DNA of 5,536 bases from Bdellovibrionales bacterium (GTDB lineage Bacteria; Bdellovibrionota; Bacteriovoracia; Bacteriovoracales; Bacteriovoracaceae), in assembly GCA_023250775.1 (NCBI GenBank), contig JAHFAA010000283.1, positions 1 to 5,536 of the forward strand, read 5' to 3'. How positions within the stretch are numbered: position 1 is the first letter of the stretch; every line of letters starts with the position of its first letter. Positions 1 through 5,494 of the stretch are shown here, in pieces. The notes under the pieces were generated by a model, which searched no databases, was not told where the DNA came from, and saw nothing but the letters and a program-made list of their open reading frames with translations. The position numbers and the translations under genes are program-made.

Positions 1-1
1 G

Positions 2-1099
2 GACCCCATTGATCTTGCCATTAAAAATTTCGGGCATGAGTGGGGAAGCATGCCCGACAAAAGTTTGGTGGCGGTTTTAAAAAAAGGTGCCGAAAGAATC
101 GGCTGGCATGAAAAACGGCGTAAACCCGGCAGCGACAAAGGTCGCAAAAAACGCGGCGTGGGTTTTTCTTTTCATCCTGCCTGGCACGCCGAATGGCAGG
201 AGGCGCGGCGAGGAGAAATTCAGGTGGGGATCACCTTGAACACCGACTGCACCGTGATGCTGGAGGCGCCAACCGTGGAATGCGGTACGGGATCAAATAC
301 CTGTAACGTTTTGGGTTGTGCCGAGGCCCTGAGTTTTCTCGGCATCACCACGGACGATATCTGCTGGTCCCACGTCATTGATACCGAAACCAGTATGAAA
401 GATTGCGTGCAGACGGATAGTGCCGTTTCCTTTTTGCAGTCAGAGGTCCTGGCCCATGCCGCGCGAGATTTAAAAAAGCGTCTTCTGGAAAAAGCTTCTG
501 TCGTCATGAAACAAAAAATAGAAGATTTGGATATTGTCGACGGGCGGATCGTTTCTAAAAGCGCCAGCATGACAGTCAAAGAATTGATGAATCACGGTGA
601 TCTGACTCCCTTGATTGTTCGCACCAGTAAACTGCCCAATGCTGAGAGGACAGGTGTTCCTTACATCGCCACCTTTTCTGAAGTTGAGGTTGATACGGAA
701 TTAGGCAAAGTCGAAATTTTGAAACTTGTGGTCGTGAATGATTGTGGCACCGTCATGTTTGCTTCAGGTGCCGAGGCCCAGCAAATCGGTGGGCAGTGTA
801 TTGGAGTGGGTGAGACCTTAACTGAAGAAATTATTTACGACGAACAAACCGGCCGGCCACTCAATTTCAATTGGATTGATTATAAAATTCCCACCATGGC
901 CGATATGCCTGAGATCGATCCCGTTTTATTAGAAGTGTGGAAAGGGGCCGGCGAGTACGGGGCCTGCGGAATTGGCGAAGGTACAGTGACCTGTACTCCT
1001 CGCTCTGTTTTGAATGCCATTTACAATGCTATCGGAGTGAGAATTAACGATATCCCAATCAAGCCAGAGAAAGTTCTCAAGGCCTTAGGGAAGGTGTAG
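2..1099 (+). CDS. Molybdenum hydroxylase, molybdopterin-binding catalytic subunit (C-terminal part, 5' end outside window)
   Basis: This is the C-terminal 365 residues of a large subunit of the xanthine dehydrogenase/aldehyde oxidase/CO dehydrogenase family, whose full length is usually about 750-780 residues. The frame is open to the window edge, and the ATG at 50 lies inside the family's conserved region (DPIDLAIKNF... before it), so it is not the start. Family landmarks are a GRKKRGVG segment followed by a beta-rich region, VECGTGSNT where relatives have E-x-GQG-x-x-T, the DTETSMKD loop, EVEVDTELGKVEI, and the terminal GACGIGEG segment. That last segment carries the expected catalytic Glu (codon 977-979) and is followed by NAIYNAIGVRI...PIKPEKVLKAL. 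The family hydroxylates or reversibly reduces aldehydes, purines, N-heterocycles or aromatic CoA esters at a Mo-pterin centre, usually in the cytoplasm. The substrate cannot be read here. The downstream flavoprotein gene is its likely electron-transfer partner. Family assignment is firm; the reaction is unknown. Confidence 0.93.
   Translation, partial: DPIDLAIKNFGHEWGSMPDKSLVAVLKKGAERIGWHEKRRKPGSDKGRKKRGVGFSFHPAWHAEWQEARRGEIQVGITLNTDCTVMLEAPTVECGTGSNTCNVLGCAEALSFLGITTDDICWSHVIDTETSMKDCVQTDSAVSFLQSEVLAHAARDLKKRLLEKASVVMKQKIEDLDIVDGRIVSKSASMTVKELMNHGDLTPLIVRTSKLPNAERTGVPYIATFSEVEVDTELGKVEILKLVVVNDCGTVMFASGAEAQQIGGQCIGVGETLTEEIIYDEQTGRPLNFNWIDYKIPTMADMPEIDPVLLEVWKGAGEYGACGIGEGTVTCTPRSVLNAIYNAIGVRINDIPIKPEKVLKALGKV
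1091..1096 (+). promoter_or_regulatory. Possible ribosome binding site AAGGTG for the 31-codon ORF
   Basis: AAGGTG lies 5 bases before the ATG at 1102 and overlaps the last codons of the molybdenum subunit gene. It is a good Shine-Dalgarno match at normal spacing, and it is the main reason to consider the small ORF real. It could also be chance, because the sequence also encodes the Gly-Lys-Val tail of the upstream protein. Confidence 0.35.
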
Positions 1100-1101
1100 A
1101 T

Positions 1102-1197
1102 ATGAAGTATAATTTTTCGGAGAAAAATAATAAAAGAGAGGCAGACAGGATGGCTGCCTACTTTAACACTCTAATTTTTGCCAGGAGGCAAAAATGA
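1102..1197 (+). CDS. Possible 31-residue leader/coupling peptide
   Basis: A 31-codon frame starts with ATG two bases after the upstream stop codon, with AAGGTG 5 bases before it. It ends in a TGA that overlaps the ATG of the flavoprotein gene (ATGA, 1194-1197). The predicted peptide begins MKYNFSEKNN, is rich in Lys and Arg, has no Cys and no clear membrane segment, and resembles nothing I know. It fills the whole intergenic gap and runs through both inverted repeats there. A ribosome translating it would open the hairpin over the next gene's ribosome site and finish on that start codon, which is the usual layout for translational coupling. The existence of the peptide is inference: a 94-base gap could hold such a frame by chance, and ATG at 1150 is a possible alternative start. 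Confidence 0.28.
   Translation: MKYNFSEKNNKREADRMAAYFNTLIFARRQK
1139..1159 (+). repeat. 6-bp inverted repeat (AGGCAG / CTGCCT)
   Basis: AGGCAG at 1139-1144 pairs perfectly with CTGCCT at 1154-1159 around a 9-base loop. The right arm (TGCCT, 1155-1159) could instead pair with AGGCA at 1186-1190, which is part of the next hairpin's right arm. The two structures could therefore compete. There is no U-run after it, so it is not an intrinsic terminator. Function is unproven. Confidence 0.35.
1175..1194 (+). promoter_or_regulatory. Hairpin enclosing the ribosome binding site of the flavoprotein gene
   Basis: TTTTTGCC (1175-1182) and GGCAAAAA (1187-1194) form a perfect 8-bp stem around the tetraloop AGGA. 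The Shine-Dalgarno sequence AGGAGG (1183-1188) is thus split between loop and stem, and the A of the ATG start (1194) is the last paired base. When folded, the RNA would partly mask both ribosome site and start codon. Five of the pairs are A-U, so it is only moderately stable and could be opened by an arriving ribosome or another factor. The structure is directly visible; a role in translational control is inference. Confidence 0.55.
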
Positions 1198-3554
1198 AAA
1201 ATTTCGAATATGTTGCTGCCACATCTTTAAAAGAAGCGGAATCCATCTTGGCCAAAGGCAAGGATGAAAAATCAGTCAGCGTCATCGCCGGTGGCACCGA
1301 TTTACTTGGAACACTCAAGGATCAAATTCATCCAGAAGGCCCGGAGACGGTCGTCGATCTGAAAACGATCGAAGGTCTGAGTTATGTGAAAGAAGATAAA
1401 AAGGCCATTCATATTGGCGCTTTGACCACTCTTCGAGAAATTGCCACTCATAAAGCGATTCAAGAAAAATATAATGTGCTGGCGCTCGCCGCCCGTACGG
1501 TTGCCTCTCCCCAGATCAGAAATATGGGAACCATCGGCGGAAATATCTGTCAGGAGCCACGGTGTTGGTATTATCGCGCGCCGGATAATCAGTTCCATTG
1601 CTTGAGAAAAGGTGGCACGAGATGCGGGGCGATTTTGGGCGACAATCGCTATCATTCCATCTTCGGAGGTGCGCGAGTTGCCGCTCCCGCATGTACTTCC
1701 GCCTGTCCGGGCAATATAGAAATCGCAAAATATATGGGTGAAGTGCGTGATGGAGAAATCGCCAAGGCCGCCACCACCATTCTTTTGAATAACCCTCTTC
1801 CTGCCATGACAGGTCGTGTGTGTCCCCACTTATGCGAGTCCGCCTGTAATCGTGGCGGATTTGATGAATCGGTTTCTATTCGTGAGGTCGAACGTTTTCT
1901 TGGTGATTATATTCTTGATCACGCCTCAAAATTCATGAAGGCGCCGAAAAAACAAACTACAAAAAAAGTCGCCATCGTGGGCTCCGGCCCAGCAGGTCTT
2001 TCGGCTGCCTACTATCTTCGACAACTTGGTCACAGAGTCACGGTGTTTGACAAAATGCCAGAGGCGGGAGGCATGCTGACCTATTGTATTCCCGGTTATC
2101 GTTTGGAAAAAGACGTGGTTCGTAAGCAAATCGAGGCCCTGGAAAAAATGGGAATTGCCTTTGAACTCAATGCTGAGATTGGCAAAAAAGGAAAGACTTT
2201 AAAAGATTTGAAAAAGAAATTTAGCAGCGTCTTTGTCGCCACAGGTGCTTGGCAGCAGAAAATACTTAAGATGGAAAAGTCTGAACTTCTAACCTCCGGC
2301 ATGGATTTTCTAGTCAATATCGACCAGAGCAAAAAACACAACTCGGGCGACAGAGTGCTGGTAATCGGTGGCGGAAATGTGGCCGTCGACGTTGCCATAA
2401 GTGCGCTGCGAATTGGCGCCAAAGAAGTTGCCATGGTCTGTCTGGAAGATCGCAAAACCATGCCTGCTTTTGCACACGAACTCGATCAGGCCGTGCGTGA
2501 AGGGGTCAAGCTGATGCCTTCTTTTGGACCCCATAAAATTTTAGAGTCCAATGGAAAATTAACGGGCATGGAATTTGTTCGTTGTTTGAGAGTTTTTGAT
2601 GAGCATGGTCGATTTAATCCGAGCTTTGATCTGGCAAAAAAAGAAATTATTAAGGCCGACAGAATTATTTTGGCCATCGGTCAAGGGACTGAATTAGGTT
2701 TTGCCGAAAAAATTCTGAAAATTGACCGAGGACTTATTGTCGCGGATAAAGAGACGAAGGCCACTAGCTTGCCCGGCGTTTTTGCCGGAGGTGATGTCAC
2801 GACTGGGCCGGCCTCGGTTATTCACGCCATCGCCGCTGGTCGCAAGGCCGCCACCCATATCGATTCGTATCTCTCTGGAAAAAAAGTGAAAGTGGCTCCT
2901 CGCCCTCGAGTCAATTTAGGTGAGGTGATCCTGGCCGATACCAGTTGTTATAGTAAGTGTGATAGGGCCGAAACCTGTCTCTCTAACAAGAATAGAGGAT
3001 TGGATCACGAAGACCAGCTGACCTTGGATGAAAAGGCCGCGCAGTCAGAGGTACAACGTTGCATGAATTGCGCCTGTGTCGCCGTCAACGCCTCTGATCT
3101 GGCCCCCGCTCTGGTGGCCCTGGATGCAAAAATAAAAACCACCAAGCAAGTTATTTCTGCCTCCGATTTCTTTTCCATCGCACCCAATTTAGATCAAGAT
3201 GAAATTGTTAAAGAGATCGAAATTCCGGCCGTGGCCCAGAAAACGACTCAGAACTATTTTAAGTTTAGAATAAGAAATGCCATTGATTTTCCGATTGTGA
3301 GTTTGGCCTCCATTCTCAATTCAAACAATGGAAAATTTGTTAAGGTTAAAATGGTTTTGGGGGCTGTCGCCCCGATTCCGCTTCGGATAGAGGCGGTAGA
3401 GAAATTTTTGCAAGGCAAATCCGCCACTGAGGAAATCGCCAAAGAGGCGGGCGAGATTGCCGTGAAAAATGCCAGTCCGCTTGCTAAAAATAAATATAAG
3501 ATGCAAATTGTGAAGGCCTTGATCAGGCAGGCAATTCTTGGAACTGCTGACTAA
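1194..3554 (+). CDS. Nested fusion flavoprotein: molybdenum hydroxylase FAD subunit with an inserted GltD/NfnB-like oxidoreductase module
   Basis: This 786-residue protein starts at ATG 1194, set by AGGAGG 5 bases upstream and the family-typical start MKNFEYVAATSLKEA. Residues 1-159 are the FAD-binding domain of CoxM/XdhB-type subunits (AGGTDLLG 32-39, TIGGNICQ 113-120), with Cys 124, 136 and 144 in a 4-hydroxybenzoyl-CoA reductase-like Fe-S loop. Residues about 161-627 are a complete GltD/NfnB-like module. It contains the 4Fe-4S domain (Cys 167, 171, 210, 214, 218; NPLPAMTGRVCPHLCESAC), the first FAD motif VGSGPAGLSAAYYLR (262-276), CIPGYRLEKD (298-307), the NAD(P) motif VIGGGNVAVDVA (390-401), the second FAD motif GVFAGGD (528-534), and a Cys-rich tail (585, 589, 595, 623, 626). 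Residues 628-680 resume the host domain (VAVNASDLAPALVALDA), and about 685-784 are its C-terminal domain. Without the insert the host is about 319 residues, a normal length. It probably passes electrons between NAD(P)H and the upstream Mo subunit. Domain calls are firm; the electron path is inference. Confidence 0.92.
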   Translation: MKNFEYVAATSLKEAESILAKGKDEKSVSVIAGGTDLLGTLKDQIHPEGPETVVDLKTIEGLSYVKEDKKAIHIGALTTLREIATHKAIQEKYNVLALAARTVASPQIRNMGTIGGNICQEPRCWYYRAPDNQFHCLRKGGTRCGAILGDNRYHSIFGGARVAAPACTSACPGNIEIAKYMGEVRDGEIAKAATTILLNNPLPAMTGRVCPHLCESACNRGGFDESVSIREVERFLGDYILDHASKFMKAPKKQTTKKVAIVGSGPAGLSAAYYLRQLGHRVTVFDKMPEAGGMLTYCIPGYRLEKDVVRKQIEALEKMGIAFELNAEIGKKGKTLKDLKKKFSSVFVATGAWQQKILKMEKSELLTSGMDFLVNIDQSKKHNSGDRVLVIGGGNVAVDVAISALRIGAKEVAMVCLEDRKTMPAFAHELDQAVREGVKLMPSFGPHKILESNGKLTGMEFVRCLRVFDEHGRFNPSFDLAKKEIIKADRIILAIGQGTELGFAEKILKIDRGLIVADKETKATSLPGVFAGGDVTTGPASVIHAIAAGRKAATHIDSYLSGKKVKVAPRPRVNLGEVILADTSCYSKCDRAETCLSNKNRGLDHEDQLTLDEKAAQSEVQRCMNCACVAVNASDLAPALVALDAKIKTTKQVISASDFFSIAPNLDQDEIVKEIEIPAVAQKTTQNYFKFRIRNAIDFPIVSLASILNSNNGKFVKVKMVLGAVAPIPLRIEAVEKFLQGKSATEEIAKEAGEIAVKNASPLAKNKYKMQIVKALIRQAILGTAD

Positions 3555-3736
3555 AAAAGATCATGTTACTCGGGCATCAAAACTGTCAACTTTGCACACC
3601 TTATGGATTTCACATGGGCAGTTGGAGAATACTTAACTAGAGTAGGCGGAGACCTTTTAAACGCTTAAATCTTTTTCATTTTTAGAAAAAAAAATTCTCA
3701 ATTTTTCCTAATATTTCCCTCGAAAATCCGACAAGT

Positions 3737-3751
3737 AAGTGCAGGGCGCTT
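3737..3751 (+). repeat. Small inverted repeat upstream of motA
   Basis: AAGTGC (3737-3742) pairs with GCGCTT (3746-3751) around a 3-base loop, with one G-T wobble. It has no T-tract after it, so it is not a normal terminator. It could form a short hairpin in the motA leader if transcription starts upstream. It may also be chance. Confidence 0.25.
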
Positions 3752-3803
3752 TATGCATCTGTGGATATTTAATGAAAAATTGGTTTTTTAACATTTTAAG
3801 CCC

Positions 3804-3809
3804 GGTGAT
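3804..3809 (+). promoter_or_regulatory. motA: Ribosome binding site GGTGAT fixing the GTG start of motA
   Basis: GGTGAT matches the extended anti-Shine-Dalgarno complement (GGAGGTGAT) in its 3' half and ends 5 bases before GTG 3815. An in-frame TGA at 3806-3808, within this site, rules out any earlier start. No ATG is available before conserved first-helix residues, so GTG is the start. Confidence 0.6.
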
Positions 3810-3814
3810 ATAAC

Positions 3815-4696
3815 GTGGTCACAATCATTGGTTACCTAGTTGTTATTGCCAGTATCCTCGGGGGCTACCTCATCGAGGGTGGAAAGATCCACGTGCTTGT
3901 ACAGCCCGCGGAGCTTTTAATTATTTTTGGTGCGGCGATTGGAACTATTATCGCCTCTTGTTCTGCCGGCCTGATCAAGCACCTCGTGCATAATGTAACC
4001 GGTGTTTTCTTGCCTTCGAAAATAAATAAAGATTTTTATTTGGATTTATTGCGGCTGTTGCATGATCTCATAAAACTTTATACCCAAGGCCCTCAGGAAA
4101 TTGAAAAGCACATTGAAAATCCCCACGAAAGTCCGCTGATTTTGAAATTTCCGGGCATCGCCAAGAATCATCATCTCATGGCCTTTATTTGCAACACCAT
4201 GACTCTGCAACTCTCTGTCAGTGTTGAACCTCACAATTTAGAAGAGCTTCTCGATACGGACATCACGGTTATGCACGAGGAAGAGGCGCTTATTCCTAAA
4301 ACGCTCAATCGGGTTGCCGATGCTCTCCCTGGTCTCGGAATTGTTGCCGCCGTTATGGGGATCGTTATTACCATGGGCAAGTTGTCCCAGGGCAAAGAGA
4401 CCATCGGCGAGAGTGTTGCCGCCGCGTTGATTGGAACATTCCTCGGTATTCTTCTTTCTTATGGATTTTTCCAACCATTGGCGGCAAAAATCGAAACCAA
4501 GCTGACCGATGAGGGAAAATGCTTTAGTGTCGCCAAGGCCGCCCTACTTGCTTTGGCCCGCGGTTGCAATCCCAAAATTTGTATCGAATTCGCACGGCGA
4601 AGTGTTCCGGTAGACCACCGTCCGTCATTTATTGAACTAGAGGCGGCTGTACGTGGAAGTGGTGGCGGTGCTGCCCCAGCGAAGAAAGCTGCCTAA
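3815..4696 (+). CDS. motA: Flagellar motor stator protein MotA (E. coli type)
   Basis: MotA forms, with MotB, the inner-membrane ion channel whose cytoplasmic loop pushes on rotor protein FliG. The 293 residues match the E. coli length (295), and the layout follows it closely: GYLVV helix 1 (about 3-20), QPAELLIIFGAAIG helix 2 (30-50), a large cytoplasmic region with IENPHES, VEPHNLEELLDTDI and the HEEE stretch, helix 3 ALPGLGIVAAVMGIVITMG (170-188), and helix 4 from about 200 to 222. The channel prolines (E. coli P173 and P222) are P172 and P221. The C-terminus has the conserved RPSFIELE motif, then a Gly/Ala-rich tail ending AKKAA. The FliG-contact Glu (E98) is probably E97, but the partner R90 is Thr here, with a one-residue gap between the two. 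The start is GTG, the only possible one. motB follows 24 bases later, so they are cotranscribed. Confidence 0.95.
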   Translation: MVTIIGYLVVIASILGGYLIEGGKIHVLVQPAELLIIFGAAIGTIIASCSAGLIKHLVHNVTGVFLPSKINKDFYLDLLRLLHDLIKLYTQGPQEIEKHIENPHESPLILKFPGIAKNHHLMAFICNTMTLQLSVSVEPHNLEELLDTDITVMHEEEALIPKTLNRVADALPGLGIVAAVMGIVITMGKLSQGKETIGESVAAALIGTFLGILLSYGFFQPLAAKIETKLTDEGKCFSVAKAALLALARGCNPKICIEFARRSVPVDHRPSFIELEAAVRGSGGGAAPAKKAA

Positions 4697-4700
4697 CAGA

Positions 4701-4715
4701 TAAGGTGGCAAGGAT
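4701..4715 (+). promoter_or_regulatory. motB: Ribosome binding region of motB
   Basis: Two Shine-Dalgarno-like runs precede ATG 4721: TAAGGTGG (4701-4708, 12 bases away, rather far) and AAGGAT (4710-4715, 5 bases away, good spacing). The nearer one probably sets the start. An out-of-frame ATG at 4717 is even closer but leads to no family sequence. Confidence 0.45.
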
Positions 4716-4720
4716 AATGT

Positions 4721-5494
4721 ATGGCCGATGCTGGTCCAAAATCAGGCTCAAGATCACAGATCATTATCATCAAAAAGAAATCTGGTGGTCATGCTGCTCA
4801 CCATGGTGGTGCTTGGAAAGTTGCTTACGCTGACTTTATTACGGCGATGATGGCGTTCTTCATGGTGTTGTGGCTCATGGGCGCGGACGAAGAAACCAAG
4901 CAAATCATTCAAAACTATTTTACGGAAGGTTCCACCCCTGGTGGCTCTGATACTGTTAACAAGAACGGAGCGTTCGGTGGTGGTGATGCCAGTATGAGGG
5001 CCGATGGTTCTCAGGGCAGACTCAATGATGATTGGGTCAAGCGCTCAACCAATAGTGCTCCCGTGTATTTAGAGGAACAAGAGGCCCTTCATAATCTTGA
5101 AAGAAATTACGATGGCACGGCTTTTTCGGCTGATACCACTAATGATGTCAATGTGAAATTTAAAGTACCAGGCCAGGTCAAATTCCCTCAGGATTCTCAC
5201 ACAGTTCCAATTGCGTCCTATCAATATTTGGCCTCAATCGCGGATGCTCTCAAAGTGCATGACGGCACCATTGTGATTGAAGGGCGTGGAGATACTCAAG
5301 ATGACTGGGCCTTGGCCTTTGTTCGTGCCACGGCAGTTCGAAATTTGTTAATCAAAGAATATGGTGTCAGTCCAGACAAACTTATCCCCATGGCCGCCTA
5401 TGACTTAGGTTCAACTGGGCGAGTGATTGCCAGCACTGAAGATAAACGCGGTCTCATCACTTTCATTCTTAAGAGAACTCGCGAGACCCGCTGA
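4721..5494 (+). CDS. motB: Flagellar motor stator protein MotB (proton type)
   Basis: MotB anchors the stator to peptidoglycan and carries the ion-binding Asp. Its 257 residues are shorter than E. coli MotB (308). A basic cytoplasmic N-terminus with IIIIKKK and a Gly/His-rich stretch leads into the single membrane helix (about 31-53). The helix holds AYADFITAMMAFF, where Asp38 is the proton-binding residue; the Tyr-Ala-Asp context is typical of proton rather than sodium (PomB) stators. ETKQIIQNYFTEG (58-70) sits where the periplasmic plug lies, followed by a Gly/Ser-rich linker (about 71-110). Residues about 143-253 are an OmpA-like peptidoglycan-binding domain. It is divergent: GRGD (188-191) replaces GHTD, and DDWALAFVRA replaces N-x-x-L-S-x-x-R-A. 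Asp191 and Arg202, the expected diaminopimelate contacts, remain. No terminator is visible in the 42 bases after the stop. Confidence 0.95.
   Translation: MADAGPKSGSRSQIIIIKKKSGGHAAHHGGAWKVAYADFITAMMAFFMVLWLMGADEETKQIIQNYFTEGSTPGGSDTVNKNGAFGGGDASMRADGSQGRLNDDWVKRSTNSAPVYLEEQEALHNLERNYDGTAFSADTTNDVNVKFKVPGQVKFPQDSHTVPIASYQYLASIADALKVHDGTIVIEGRGDTQDDWALAFVRATAVRNLLIKEYGVSPDKLIPMAAYDLGSTGRVIASTEDKRGLITFILKRTRETR

Larger units (their letters stand above)
3555..3814. other. AT-rich intergenic region between flavoprotein gene and motA
   Basis: These 260 bases contain no credible gene. The stretch 3654-3727 is very AT-rich, with several A and T tracts, which could serve as promoter upstream DNA for motAB. 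I found no convincing -35/-10 pair, no sigma-28 or sigma-54 flagellar promoter, and no GC-rich stem followed by a U-run to end the upstream transcript. The break between two functionally unrelated gene groups suggests that a terminator or promoter lies here, but the sequence does not show it plainly. Confidence 0.6.

Noticed and set aside
50..52. ATG as the start of the molybdenum subunit gene
   Set aside because: The frame stays open to the window edge and the residues before it (DPIDLAIKNF...) are family-conserved, so the gene is cut by the window boundary.
220..579. 119-codon reading frame on the minus strand
   Set aside because: It lies fully antisense to a conserved enzyme gene and its translation shows no family features; it is a shadow frame.
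1302..1829. 175-codon reading frame on the minus strand
   Set aside because: It is antisense to the conserved flavoprotein, with no recognisable motifs or ribosome site; likewise the frame at 2096-2461.
1194..3554. Flavoprotein as an assembly chimera or frameshifted gene pair
   Set aside because: One frame runs unbroken through both junctions, the host domain halves complement each other exactly, and codon use is uniform across host and insert.
3563..3640. 25-codon ORF after the flavoprotein gene
   Set aside because: It has no ribosome site and no recognisable sequence; it is likely chance.
3741..3757. Possible sigma-54 promoter (GG...GC around 3744-3756)
   Set aside because: The spacing between GG and GC is 9, not 10, and the rest of the consensus is missing.
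3760..3768. TGTGGATAT, an 8 of 9 match to a DnaA box
   Set aside because: It is a single site with no cluster, no origin-type neighbours and an AT-rich background where such matches arise by chance.
3786..3810. Possible sigma-28 promoter (TAAC ... GCCCGGTGATA)
   Set aside because: Its -10 part would overlap the ribosome site and place the transcript start inside the motA start codon.
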